Source: an uncultured Lachnospiraceae bacterium (GTDB lineage: Bacteria > Bacillota > Clostridia > Lachnospirales > Lachnospiraceae). From it: a DNA stretch of 64,000 nt. The notes below the pieces were generated by a model. It had not been told where the DNA came from. It made no database searches and saw nothing but the letters and a program-made list of their open reading frames with translations. A program made the position numbers and the translations under genes. Positions 34,075 to 43,232 of this stretch are shown here, piece by piece (position 1 is the first letter of the stretch; the number at the start of each line of letters is the position of its first letter). Where the stretch lies: contig CAJUGJ010000005.1 in assembly GCA_910586015.1 (NCBI GenBank), positions 82,266 through 146,265 on the forward strand. Reading direction: 5' to 3'.

Positions 34075-34990
34075 AAAAATAACCAAAGAAACTGTACGGA
34101 AGTTCATCCTTGGAAATAATGGTGACGGCTTACTGCAAAAAATTTGTATCTATGCCTTTATTATTATTGTTGGTTTTGTGTTTTTATATCCACTCCTACA
34201 CATGGTTTCCTATAGTTTTAAATCCGCTGAGGATTTAGTCAATCCTTTGGTCAAGTGGATGCCTTCAGAATTTTATACAGATAATTTTAAAAGGGCATAC
34301 CGAATTTTGGACTATTCGAAGTCATTATTTGTTACAATAGGAGTAGGAATGATTCCGGCACTATTGCAAACAGTTGTCTGCTCTCTAGTAGGGTATGGAT
34401 TGGCAAGATTTAACTTTATAGGAAAAAAAGTAATCTTTGCACTGGTATTAGCAACGTTTATTATTCCACCACAGATTACTATGATTCCACAGTTTTTAAT
34501 GTATAAAGACTTAAATATTTTATATAGTCTGAAAGCATATATTTTCCCTGCCATCTTTGGACAGGGAATGAAAAGTGCCATTTTTATTTTGATTTTTTAT
34601 CAGTTCTTCCGTCAAGTTCCAAAATCTTTGGAAGAGGCGGCTGAAGTAGACGGAGCAGGACATTTAAGAATCTTTTTTAAAATCGCAGTTCCAACGGCTG
34701 CACCGGGCTATTTAATTTCTTTCCTGCTTTCTACTGTATGGTATTGGAATGAAACTTATTCTGCTTCTATGTATTTTGGTTCTGTCATTCAGACTTTACC
34801 GATGAAGTTAGCAGCATTTGTGGCAACGTTTAATAAACTCTACCCGGGAAGTGAAGCAGGTGCTACAGCAAATGAAGCTGTTAAAATGGCAGGTACGTGT
34901 TTAAGTCTTCTTCCATTATTGATCTTATATTTTATTACACAGCGTTGGTTTGTAGAGGGAATTGATAAATCTGGAATTACAGGAGAGTAG
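34055..34990 (+). CDS. ABC sugar importer permease (MalG type), pair 2
   Basis: The 311-residue permease has the first span IYAFIIIVGFVFLYPLLHMVSYSFK, the conserved middle LATFIIPPQITMIPQFLMYKDL, and EAA loop SLEEAAEVDGAGHLRIFFKIAVP near residues 205-227. It ends QRWFVEGIDKSGITGE, a tail typical of YtcP/LplC-like permeases (RWFVEGI.. GAvKG). An upstream in-frame ATG exists at 33989. However, the AAAGGAGG site seven bases before 34055 decides the start, giving a 20-base overlap with its partner. It differs enough from pair 1 to imply a separate importer or a second substrate size class. Confidence 0.9.
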   Translation: MQRLVNKKITKETVRKFILGNNGDGLLQKICIYAFIIIVGFVFLYPLLHMVSYSFKSAEDLVNPLVKWMPSEFYTDNFKRAYRILDYSKSLFVTIGVGMIPALLQTVVCSLVGYGLARFNFIGKKVIFALVLATFIIPPQITMIPQFLMYKDLNILYSLKAYIFPAIFGQGMKSAIFILIFYQFFRQVPKSLEEAAEVDGAGHLRIFFKIAVPTAAPGYLISFLLSTVWYWNETYSASMYFGSVIQTLPMKLAAFVATFNKLYPGSEAGATANEAVKMAGTCLSLLPLLILYFITQRWFVEGIDKSGITGE

Positions 34991-34999
34991 AAGAATAAT

Positions 35000-37408
35000 A
35001 TGGTAACATTACATAATAAACAAATCTTAATTAATGGAAAACCAAAATTAATTTTATGTGGAGAGATTCACTATTTTAGGCTGCCACGTACTGCATGGCA
35101 GGATCGAATCGATAAATTAAAGGAAGCGGGTTTTAATGCAGTAGCTTCCTATATCCCTTGGATCTGTCATGAACAAGAGGAAGGCTGTTTCGATTTTGGT
35201 GAGAAACGTTCGGAGTTAGATCTGGTCGCATTTATTGAACTGTGCCAACAAAATGATCTTTATTTTATTGCAAGACCTGGTCCATTTATTATGGCAGAAA
35301 TGAAAAATGAAGGTATTCCATACTGGGTAGCACAAAATCATAAAGAGGTTGTTCCAGTGACATGGGATGGTGCAAAAGTGCCAACAAAAACGTTAGATTA
35401 CCTTTCGGAATCGTTTTTAGTATGTGTAAAACGCTGGTATGAAAAAGTATGTGCTATTTTATCTCCTCATTTAGAGCCAAAAGGTGGAAATGTGATTGCA
35501 TTTCAATTAGATAATGAGATGGGGATGCTTTCTTGGGTGTCGAATTGTCCAGATCTGACTGAGTGGGTTATGAAAGATATGGAAGGGTGGCTAAAAAAAC
35601 AGTATAAAGATAATTTAGGTCAAAGATATCCGCTTTTTAATGATACTCCAATGAAAGAGTTTTTCCAAAGTCCAAATGAAGAAACTTCTCTTTTGTTTCA
35701 TCAAGATCTTGGAAATTATATGAGAGATCGCATCTGCCGCTATACAGAAATTTTAAAACAATATGCAGAAGAATTTGGAATCAGAGATATTTTATTTCTT
35801 ATTAATATCCATGGAACAGGAGGCGGCAGGGGACTGACTTATCCAATTGGAATTAGCCAACTTTACCGTGCCTATACAAAAATAGATGGAATTCTTGCAG
35901 GTTCAGATATTTATCTTGGAACACTTTCTATGCAGAATTTTCAGGATCTATATTTGATTAATACCTATATGGAAGCGGTCAATCGTTTGGAACAGCCATT
36001 AGCTTCCTTTGAATTTGAATGTGGTGATAGTGATTATGGAGAAACAAAAGGTGGAAGAAATGATGTTTCTGCCTCCGATCTAAAGACTAGAATGTGTATT
36101 ATGCAGGGCAACCGCCTTTTAAACTGCTATTTATTCTGTGGAGGATATAATTATTTATTAGACAAAGACTATAAAGACGGCAATAATCGAATTGCATTTA
36201 CTGGAGAACGACATGGATTTGCTGCACCAGTAGGGCCAGAAGGAAAATTAAATTATACTTATCCAAGATTAAAACGGGTAATGAAAACGATGGCAGCTAT
36301 GGAAGATAAATTGGTAGAAATGGAAGAGATAAGAGATAGTCTTTCGGTTGGTTTTCTTCCAGATTATTATATGACAGAATTTAGTTATCCAAAAAGTGCA
36401 TCTGCTAAAAAACAAAAAGAGGAATTGCAAAGATGTCGGGCAGGAAATGGATTTGAAGTAGTCACAAGAGCAATGCTTTTAAATAATTATTGTTTTACTT
36501 CTGTCAATATAGAAGAAAATAAAATTCCGTCTGAAATAAAAACCTTAGTTGTATATTCTGCTCCATATATGTCAAAGCAGGCTCAAAATAATCTAGCAGA
36601 TTTTGTACAGACAGGAGGAGGACTATTATTATATGGATTGCTTCCAGAAATGGATATGGAAGGAAACTCCTGTACTATTTTAAAAGATTTAATGGGGATT
36701 ACAAAAACAGAGATAGAAAATTCAGAAGCAGAGTATTGGCTCAGTGTGAAATATTTAGATGTTTTTTCAAATTTAGCAGAGATTAGGACTGGAAGAGCAC
36801 AGACATATGAATTTCAAAATGGAATTTCTCTATTTCAAACAGCAGATACTAAAAAAATATGCGGATTAGAACAGAATATAAACAAAGGAAAAATTATTAT
36901 AATAGGGGCTGAATTAACCTGCAATTTAGAAGTATTTAAAACACTGCTTGAAAGACTTGGAAGCACTTCAAACCTTTCACATAACTGTGAAGAAAATGGA
37001 ATCGTACTTTCCATGACAAAAGATAAAAAGGAAGAAAAACTGTTACATATCTTAAATTTAGATACATTTGAAAAAGAAGCAATTCTTTCTTTTAAAGATA
37101 CTCCTCTTTTTGAAGGAAGGCAACTGAGAATTCCAGCAGGAGAAGGAATGATGCTTCCGATTGATCTTACAATAGATGAAAAGCATTTACTCTTTTCTAC
37201 CGCAGAGATCTATGAACGGACAAAAGAATATTGGATACTACGTCTGACACAGGAAGAAGATGTTTTAATCTTTTCAGGAATTGATTTGATTCAGAAACAA
37301 GATGATTATAAAATAGAGGAACAAGAGGGAATTACAAAGGTAATTTCCTGCAAAAATGGAAAAGTAAATGAATATTTAAAGCTTTATTTTAAAAATTGTG
37401 ATAAATAA
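35000..37408 (+). CDS. GH35-type glycoside hydrolase
   Basis: The 802-residue protein starts with a GH35 barrel: ILCGEIHYFRLPRTAWQDRIDKLKEAGFNAVASYIPW near residues 18-54 (given in part), then IARPGPFIMAEMKNEGIPYW. Acid/base Glu173 lies in AFQLDNEMG, and a nucleophile candidate, Glu338 or Glu340, in SFEFECGDSDYG. Residues about 480-680 look like a glutamine-amidotransferase-fold domain (FVQTGGGLLLYGLLPEM) as in GH35/GH42-like enzymes, with a beta-domain at the end. There is no signal peptide, so it acts inside the cell. GH35 enzymes are mainly beta-galactosidases; some act on beta-1,2-linked galactosides. In this locus it may remove a side residue or act on beta-1,2 linkages, which is inference. 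Confidence 0.75.
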   Translation: MVTLHNKQILINGKPKLILCGEIHYFRLPRTAWQDRIDKLKEAGFNAVASYIPWICHEQEEGCFDFGEKRSELDLVAFIELCQQNDLYFIARPGPFIMAEMKNEGIPYWVAQNHKEVVPVTWDGAKVPTKTLDYLSESFLVCVKRWYEKVCAILSPHLEPKGGNVIAFQLDNEMGMLSWVSNCPDLTEWVMKDMEGWLKKQYKDNLGQRYPLFNDTPMKEFFQSPNEETSLLFHQDLGNYMRDRICRYTEILKQYAEEFGIRDILFLINIHGTGGGRGLTYPIGISQLYRAYTKIDGILAGSDIYLGTLSMQNFQDLYLINTYMEAVNRLEQPLASFEFECGDSDYGETKGGRNDVSASDLKTRMCIMQGNRLLNCYLFCGGYNYLLDKDYKDGNNRIAFTGERHGFAAPVGPEGKLNYTYPRLKRVMKTMAAMEDKLVEMEEIRDSLSVGFLPDYYMTEFSYPKSASAKKQKEELQRCRAGNGFEVVTRAMLLNNYCFTSVNIEENKIPSEIKTLVVYSAPYMSKQAQNNLADFVQTGGGLLLYGLLPEMDMEGNSCTILKDLMGITKTEIENSEAEYWLSVKYLDVFSNLAEIRTGRAQTYEFQNGISLFQTADTKKICGLEQNINKGKIIIIGAELTCNLEVFKTLLERLGSTSNLSHNCEENGIVLSMTKDKKEEKLLHILNLDTFEKEAILSFKDTPLFEGRQLRIPAGEGMMLPIDLTIDEKHLLFSTAEIYERTKEYWILRLTQEEDVLIFSGIDLIQKQDDYKIEEQEGITKVISCKNGKVNEYLKLYFKNCDK

Positions 37409-37429
37409 AACTTCTACTTGGAGGAAGCT

Positions 37430-38620
37430 ATGTCAAATATTATTGAACTGGAAGAACGAAAGTGCTTTGATTTTTTCTGGAAGGAAATTAGTCATACAGA
37501 TGAAGGATTTGGTCTGATTCGAGATAATAACATGCAAAGGGATATGTCAAGTATCGCTTCTATAGGTTTTGGACTTGCGGGAATTGTTATTGGTTGTGAA
37601 AGAGGATATATTACAAAAAAAGAGGGAGAGGAACGAGCAATTCGCACTCTTAAAACAATGTATGAAAATGCAGAAGAAGAACATGGATTTTTCTACCATT
37701 TTCTTTTGATGGATACAGCAAAACGCTATAGAAAATGTGAAGCTTCCATTATTGATACAGCAATTCTTTTAATGGGAGCATTGACAGTAGCACAATATTT
37801 TCACGGAAAGACCGAAGAGTACTTTGAAAAAATTTATGATAGAGTAGATTGGAACTGGTATAGAAATCCAAAGACAAATCAGTTTTATATGGGATATAAC
37901 ACAGAAAAACAAGAATTTTTTGGAGCATGGGATCTATATGCAGAACAATTTATGATGTATGTTTTAGGGGTAGTTTCTAAAACCCATCCAGTAGATGCAA
38001 GTATTTTTTATGATTGTCCATTACATAAGGGGGGTTATGGCCCATATCAGGAAATTTATCACAGTCATTCTGGCTCTTTATTTGTCTATCAATTTTCTCA
38101 TGCCTTTATTGATTTTCGTGGGAAACGTGATAAAAGAGGAATTGACTGGTTTGAGAACTCGGTTAAAGCAACACTTGCAAATAGACAATACTGTATAGAT
38201 AATCCAGAACATAAAAAATCTCTTCATAAAAATGCTTGGGGTATGACTGCTTGCGATACACCAAATGGTTATTCTGGAGCGATTGGCTGTCCGCCGGGAT
38301 TTAAAAATAATACAACCCATACGGCAGATGGTACAGTACCTCCTTGTGGTTCAATCGGTTCGATTGTATTTACTCCAAAAGAAAGTATTGAGGCAATGGA
38401 GTATTTTTATCAGACTTTTCCGAAACTTTGGGGAGAATATGGATTTTATGATGCCTATAACCTTGATGTAACACCAGAGTGGTATTCGGATCGGGTAATT
38501 GGAATTGATAAGGGAATCAGCCTTGTTATGATTGAAAATTACCGCAGTGGTCTTATTTGGCAAGTAGTAGGAGAAAATCACTATATAAAACATGCACTAG
38601 AGAAGTTAGAAATTAAATAA
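37430..38620 (+). CDS. Cytoplasmic GH144-type beta-1,2-glucanase homologue
   Basis: The 396-residue protein is a bare Glycoamylase-type (PF10091) domain with the same landmarks as the anchored enzyme at 15612: GFGLAGIVIGCERGYITK, FFYHFLLMDTAKRYRKCEASIIDT, WYRNPKTNQFYMGY, QFSHAFIDF, GMTACDTPNGYSGAIG, DGTVPPCGSIGSI and GIDKGISLVMIENYRSGLIWQ. It lacks any signal or membrane segment, so it is likely intracellular. It may trim imported long chains for the phosphorylase, or act on a modified oligosaccharide. An in-frame TTG at 37418 overlaps the GGAGGAAG site, so ATG at 37430 is preferred. It lies between GH35 and GH3 genes. Confidence 0.8.
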   Translation: MSNIIELEERKCFDFFWKEISHTDEGFGLIRDNNMQRDMSSIASIGFGLAGIVIGCERGYITKKEGEERAIRTLKTMYENAEEEHGFFYHFLLMDTAKRYRKCEASIIDTAILLMGALTVAQYFHGKTEEYFEKIYDRVDWNWYRNPKTNQFYMGYNTEKQEFFGAWDLYAEQFMMYVLGVVSKTHPVDASIFYDCPLHKGGYGPYQEIYHSHSGSLFVYQFSHAFIDFRGKRDKRGIDWFENSVKATLANRQYCIDNPEHKKSLHKNAWGMTACDTPNGYSGAIGCPPGFKNNTTHTADGTVPPCGSIGSIVFTPKESIEAMEYFYQTFPKLWGEYGFYDAYNLDVTPEWYSDRVIGIDKGISLVMIENYRSGLIWQVVGENHYIKHALEKLEIK

Positions 38621-38635
38621 AACATGGAGGAAACA

Positions 38636-40816
38636 ATGGCAAAGCAGTTTATACTGGATTTAATAAAGGCAATGACATTAGAAGAAAAGGCAGCACAGCT
38701 AACACAATTAAGTCCTAATTATTTTGATGAAAAAACGTCTGTTACTCTGACAGGTCCTTATCGAAACTTTGATTTAACTAAGGAAATGATACAAAATGCA
38801 GGTAGTGTATTAGGCTGTGTAGATGCAGAAACTTATTGTAAAATCCAAGACGCCTATTTAAAGAAAAACCGACATCACATCCCTTTGCTTTTTATGACAG
38901 ATATTATTCATGGAATGAAGACGATCTTTCCAATTCCTCTTGCGATAGGTGGAAGTTTTGATTTAAAACTCTGTGAAGAAAGTGCACAGATTGCTGCAAA
39001 AGAAGCTTCTGTAACTGGACTTCACGTTACATTTTCTCCAATGGCGGATTTAGTAAGAGATCCAAGATGGGGACGTGTAATGGAATCGACAGGAGAAGAT
39101 CCTTATCTGAATTCTGAAATGACTAGAGCAATGGTTAGAGGTTATCAGGGCAAGGATTTAAAAGAACCCGGTCGTTTAGCCGCCTGTGTAAAACATTTTG
39201 CAGCCTATGGAGCAGGAGATGGCGGAAGAGAATATAATACAGTAGATCTGTCCCGTGGGATGTTAAAAGAATATTATCTTCCAGCTTATCGTGCAGCAGT
39301 AGAAGAAAATGTGGCACTAATTATGACCTCATTTAATACAATAGAACGAGTACCTTCTACTGGAAATCCGTGGCTTTTAAGAGAAGTTTTACGAAAGGAA
39401 TGGGGATTTAGAGGCGTCACAATTTCAGACTTTAATTCATTAGATGAAATCATCAATCATTCTATTGCCACAGACAGTAAAGAGGCAGCAAAAAAAGGAA
39501 TTGTGTCAGGACTGGATATAGAAATGATGTCTGCTTGTTATGTTACCTGCCTTCCAGAGTTAGTTCGTACAGGAGAAATAAAAGAAGAATGGATAGATGA
39601 AGCAGTTTTAAGAATTCTGGAACTAAAGGATCAACTGGGACTATTTGAAAATCCATATAAAGATGCCGATCACAGTGGAGCAGAACGAATCTGGCTGTGT
39701 GAAAAACATCGAAAAGCAGCTAGAAAATTGGCAGGAGAAAGTGCAGTTTTATTAAAAAATAATAATGTTCTTCCGTTGTCAAAAGCAAATAAGAAAGATT
39801 TAAAGATTGGAATTGCAGGACCATTTGCAGAATCGAAACAGGTTTTAGGAGGTTGGGCTGGTCAGGGCGAAAATAAAGATGCTATATCTTTAGCAGATGG
39901 AATCCGAACTGTGTTAGGAAATGACAATGTTGTTACAGCAATGACACAGGAATTACAAGAACGACTTACAGGATTTTTGGATGTGAAAGATGAAACAAAA
40001 GAGGCAGTCAAGGCATTAAAAGACTGTGATATTATTTTAGCAGCAGTAGGAGAACATCCGGGAGATTCTGGAGAAGCTGCTAGTAAAACATATTTAAGAC
40101 TTTCTAAAAACCAAGAGAAATTAATCCACGAGTTGAAAGAACTTTCTAAACCTGTTATAGTAATTGTATTTGCTGGAAGACCAATGGAGATAGAGCCTAT
40201 TTTGGACGATTGTGATGCTTTGATCTATGGATGGTTTTTAGGAACAGAAATGGGAAATGCACTCACAGATTTACTATTTGGAAAAGTAAATCCTTCTGGA
40301 AGGCTTTCCATATCAATTCCACATACAGTAGGACAAATTCCTGTTTATTATAACTGTTTTCAGACTGGACGTCCTTATCAGGGAATGTCACCACAAGAAC
40401 GATTTGCTTCTAGGTATATTGATTGTGAAAATAGTCCACTATATCCATTTGGCTATGGGTTAAGTTATTCGAACTTTGTCTATTCGAATTTAAGTGTTTG
40501 GACTGATCCAGAAAAAAGAGGGGCAAGGGCTTCTGTTTTAGTAAAGAACTGTTCAGACCGAGATGGAACAGTAGTAGTACAGCTTTATATTAGGGATATT
40601 ACTGCAAGTGTGGTACGCCCAGTCAAAGAATTAAAAGGATTTCAAAGAATTTGGCTTACCGCAGGAGAACAAAAAGAAATCAGTTTTGAAATTACAGAAG
40701 AAATGTTAAAGTATTATAATAACAAAGAAGAATTTATCTTTGAAGCAGGAGAATTTGAAATTATGATAGGGGATAATTCAGAGCAGCTTCTAAAAGAAAA
40801 AATTATAATTCAATAA
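38636..40816 (+). CDS. GH3 beta-glucosidase
   Basis: The 726-residue enzyme has the GH3 barrel (HVTFSPMADLVRDPRWGRVMESTGEDPYL, then AACVKHFAAYGAGDGGREYN). The nucleophile Asp265 is in VTISDFNSLDE. An alpha/beta sandwich follows (VLLKNNNVLPLSK, GEHPGDSGEA with a likely acid/base region), and then a fibronectin-III-like end (LYPFGYGLSYSNFVYSNL). It lacks a signal peptide. In Listeria a GH3 enzyme is encoded beside the 1,2-beta-oligoglucan phosphorylase and splits sophorose-type sugars, so the likely job here is to cleave sophorose and short oligomers to glucose. An in-frame ATG at 38624 overlaps the GGAGG site; 38636 is preferred. It is last in the operon. Confidence 0.88.
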   Translation: MAKQFILDLIKAMTLEEKAAQLTQLSPNYFDEKTSVTLTGPYRNFDLTKEMIQNAGSVLGCVDAETYCKIQDAYLKKNRHHIPLLFMTDIIHGMKTIFPIPLAIGGSFDLKLCEESAQIAAKEASVTGLHVTFSPMADLVRDPRWGRVMESTGEDPYLNSEMTRAMVRGYQGKDLKEPGRLAACVKHFAAYGAGDGGREYNTVDLSRGMLKEYYLPAYRAAVEENVALIMTSFNTIERVPSTGNPWLLREVLRKEWGFRGVTISDFNSLDEIINHSIATDSKEAAKKGIVSGLDIEMMSACYVTCLPELVRTGEIKEEWIDEAVLRILELKDQLGLFENPYKDADHSGAERIWLCEKHRKAARKLAGESAVLLKNNNVLPLSKANKKDLKIGIAGPFAESKQVLGGWAGQGENKDAISLADGIRTVLGNDNVVTAMTQELQERLTGFLDVKDETKEAVKALKDCDIILAAVGEHPGDSGEAASKTYLRLSKNQEKLIHELKELSKPVIVIVFAGRPMEIEPILDDCDALIYGWFLGTEMGNALTDLLFGKVNPSGRLSISIPHTVGQIPVYYNCFQTGRPYQGMSPQERFASRYIDCENSPLYPFGYGLSYSNFVYSNLSVWTDPEKRGARASVLVKNCSDRDGTVVVQLYIRDITASVVRPVKELKGFQRIWLTAGEQKEISFEITEEMLKYYNNKEEFIFEAGEFEIMIGDNSEQLLKEKIIIQ

Positions 40817-40834
40817 ACCATTTTAAAAACCATT

Positions 40835-40874
40835 TTCCCATTACATAAATACTATTTGTGTAATGGGAATTTTT
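40835..40874 (+). terminator. Terminator of the beta-1,2-glucan operon
   Basis: TTCCCATTACATAAAT (40835-40850) pairs with 40854-40869 (one T-G pair) around a 3-base loop, followed by TTTTT. It lies 18 bases after the GH3 gene. Confidence 0.85.
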
Positions 40875-40909
40875 CATAAACTCTATTGGGACAAACTCAT
40901 GAATGAACC

Positions 40910-40939
40910 TTGACAATAGCAGGATTTTTAGTATATCAT
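40910..40939 (+). promoter_or_regulatory. Sigma-A promoter for prfC
   Basis: TTGACA (40910-40915) and TATCAT (40934-40939) are 18 bases apart, about 43 bases before the prfC start and after the upstream operon's terminator. Confidence 0.65.
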
Positions 40940-40981
40940 GTACCATGAATATTTTGACGAGGTAATAGATGGAGGATAGAT

Positions 40982-42574
40982 ATGGAGGATTTTTCAAAAG
41001 AAATAAAGAGAAGAAGAACATTTGCGATTATTTCTCATCCAGATGCTGGTAAAACAACTTTGACAGAAAAATTACTGTTATATGGTGGTGCTATTAATTT
41101 AGCGGGTTCTGTAAAGGGAAAGAAAACAGCCAAACATGCCGTTTCTGACTGGATGGAAATTGAGAAAGAGAGAGGAATCTCGGTTACTTCTTCTGTTATG
41201 CAGTTTGATTATGATGGATATTGTATTAATATTTTGGATACACCAGGACATCAGGACTTTTCAGAGGATACGTACCGAACTTTAATGGCAGCAGATTCGG
41301 CAGTTATGGTAATCGATGCGTCAAAAGGTGTAGAAGCACAGACAATCAAATTATTTAAGGTTTGCGTTATGCGACAAATTCCGATTTTTACATTTATTAA
41401 TAAATTGGATAGAGAGGCAAAGGATACCTTTGAATTATTGGACGATATTGAAAAGGTACTTGGAATTCAGACTTGTCCTATGAATTGGCCAATTGGCTGT
41501 GGAAAGAATTTTCAGGGAATTTATGATCGTAAAACAAAAACAATTACTCGGTTTTATGCAGCAAACAATGGTCAAAGCGAAGTAGAAAAGACAGAAGCAT
41601 TACTAAAAGATCCAGCATTAGATGAATTAATTGGAAGAGAAAATCATCAAAAGTTAGATGAAGAGATCGAATTATTAGATGGTGCAAGTAGTGAATTAGA
41701 TATAGAGTTGGTTACTAAAGGAAAATTAACCCCTGTATTTTTTGGTTCAGCATTAACGAATTTTGGTGTAGAAACATTTTTACAGCATTTTTTATCTATG
41801 ACAAGTTCACCACTTCCGAGAAAGGCAGATACAGGTCTAATTGATCCATTGACAAATGGCTTTTCTGCATTTGTGTTTAAAATTCAAGCAAATATGAATA
41901 AAGCACATCGTGACCGAATTGCTTTTTTGAGGATCTGTTCTGGAAAATTTATAGCAGAAGAAGAAGTCTATCATGTACAGGGTACAAAAAAGCTTCGTCT
42001 TTCTCAGCCTCAACAGCTTATGGCACAAGAGAGAAAAATTTTAAGCGAAGCATATGCAGGAGATATTATTGGTGTTTTTGATCCCGGAATTTTTTCGATT
42101 GGAGATACTATTTGTATGCCGGGAGAGAAGTTTGAATATGAAGGAATTCCAACTTTTGCTCCAGAACATTTTGCTAAAATTCGTCAGGTAGATACCATGA
42201 AACGAAAACAGTTTATTAAAGGAGTGACACAGATTGCCAGAGAAGGAGCAATTCAAATCTTTCAGGAATTTAATACTGGTATGGAAGAGATTATTGTCGG
42301 TGTCGTGGGAGTGCTTCAATTTGATGTACTAAAATTTCGTCTAGAATCCGAATATGGGGTAGAAATTCGAATGGAACAACTTCCTTATGAACATATTCGT
42401 TGGATTGAAAATCAAGAAGAAATTGATATAACAAAGTTAAATGTGACTTCAGATACAAAAAAGATTAAAGATATGAAAGAAAATCCATTACTTTTATTTG
42501 TTCATGCTTGGAGTGTTACAACCGTTTTAGAGCGAAATAAACAGCTACGTCTAGCTGAATTTAGAAAGAATTAA
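40982..42574 (+). CDS. prfC: Peptide chain release factor 3
   Basis: RF3 is the GTPase that recycles RF1/RF2 after stop-codon hydrolysis. The 530-residue product shows the G1 motif SHPDAGKTT near residues 19-27, G2 region ERGISVTSS, G3 DTPGHQDF near 85 and G4 NKLD near 140. Domains II and III contain VFFGSALTNFGVETFLQHFL and VGVVGVLQFDVLKFRLESEYGVE, the RF3-specific C-terminal signature. Length is normal. It has its own promoter and GGAGG site, and stands alone between the sugar locus and an ECF sigma operon. Confidence 0.95.
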   Translation: MEDFSKEIKRRRTFAIISHPDAGKTTLTEKLLLYGGAINLAGSVKGKKTAKHAVSDWMEIEKERGISVTSSVMQFDYDGYCINILDTPGHQDFSEDTYRTLMAADSAVMVIDASKGVEAQTIKLFKVCVMRQIPIFTFINKLDREAKDTFELLDDIEKVLGIQTCPMNWPIGCGKNFQGIYDRKTKTITRFYAANNGQSEVEKTEALLKDPALDELIGRENHQKLDEEIELLDGASSELDIELVTKGKLTPVFFGSALTNFGVETFLQHFLSMTSSPLPRKADTGLIDPLTNGFSAFVFKIQANMNKAHRDRIAFLRICSGKFIAEEEVYHVQGTKKLRLSQPQQLMAQERKILSEAYAGDIIGVFDPGIFSIGDTICMPGEKFEYEGIPTFAPEHFAKIRQVDTMKRKQFIKGVTQIAREGAIQIFQEFNTGMEEIIVGVVGVLQFDVLKFRLESEYGVEIRMEQLPYEHIRWIENQEEIDITKLNVTSDTKKIKDMKENPLLLFVHAWSVTTVLERNKQLRLAEFRKN

Positions 42575-42603
42575 TCATAAAAATAGACAGAAAACGATTC
42601 TTT

Positions 42604-42630
42604 GGAACTTTTAAGTCTTTATATCGTCTA
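42604..42630 (+). promoter_or_regulatory. ECF-type promoter in front of the sigma/anti-sigma operon
   Basis: GGAAC (42604-42608), 16 bases, CGTCTA (42625-42630) matches the general ECF pattern (AAC-type -35, about 16-17 bases, CGTC -10). It lies 68 bases before an ECF sigma gene, which implies positive autoregulation. Confidence 0.75.
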
Positions 42631-42697
42631 AAGAGAAAGGTAGACTATAACTAACTGTGGACGAAAAGACTGCAATGAGCTTATAGGAGGGGAAGCC

Positions 42698-43231
42698 GTG
42701 GAGGGAAGAAGAGAGTGGATGGCGGCTGATGGAACAAAATACTCTTTAGAAGAGTTAATTGAAAACTATGGAACAGATGTGCTTCGAACAGCGTATTTAT
42801 ATGTGAACAATAAAGAGGCAGCAGAGGATCTATTTCAGGAAGTTTTTATTAAAGTAGCTAAAAATTTAAAGACATTTGAAGGAAACAGCAGTATTAAAAC
42901 ATGGATTATCCGAATTACAATTAATCTTTGTAAAGATTATTTAAAAAGTGCCTATCAGCGTTCAGTCGTACCAATGATGGACTTTGTAGAGGATTCCATT
43001 TCATCAGAGGATTCTTTTGATGAGATAGAACGAATAGAAACAGCAAAAACAGTAAAGGAAGCAGTACAGATGTTGCCAAAACATTATCGGGAAGTGGTAC
43101 TGTGTGTCTATTATCAGGATATGAGCTTGAAAGAAACGGCACAGACTTTACATATTGCAGAGGGAACTGTTAAAAGCCGTTTAAAACGGGCGAAAGAACG
43201 ACTGAAAGTGTGTCTGGAAGGGAGGCTTTAG
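42698..43231 (+). CDS. ECF-family RNA polymerase sigma factor
   Basis: The 177-residue protein has sigma region 2 (ENYGTDVLRTAYLYVNNKEAAEDLFQEVFIKV near residues 22-55, given in part, with the DLFQEVF core helix) and region 4 (MLPKHYREVVLCVYYQDMSLKETAQTLHIAEGTVKSRLKRAKERL, given in part, with the SRLKRA recognition end). There is no extra domain. The start is GTG at 42698, behind GGAGGGG with good spacing. The next gene begins one base after its stop and encodes a membrane protein of anti-sigma layout, so the pair is a membrane-signal switch. The promoter just upstream looks like its own target. Confidence 0.92.
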   Translation: MEGRREWMAADGTKYSLEELIENYGTDVLRTAYLYVNNKEAAEDLFQEVFIKVAKNLKTFEGNSSIKTWIIRITINLCKDYLKSAYQRSVVPMMDFVEDSISSEDSFDEIERIETAKTVKEAVQMLPKHYREVVLCVYYQDMSLKETAQTLHIAEGTVKSRLKRAKERLKVCLEGRL

Positions 43232-43232
43232 T

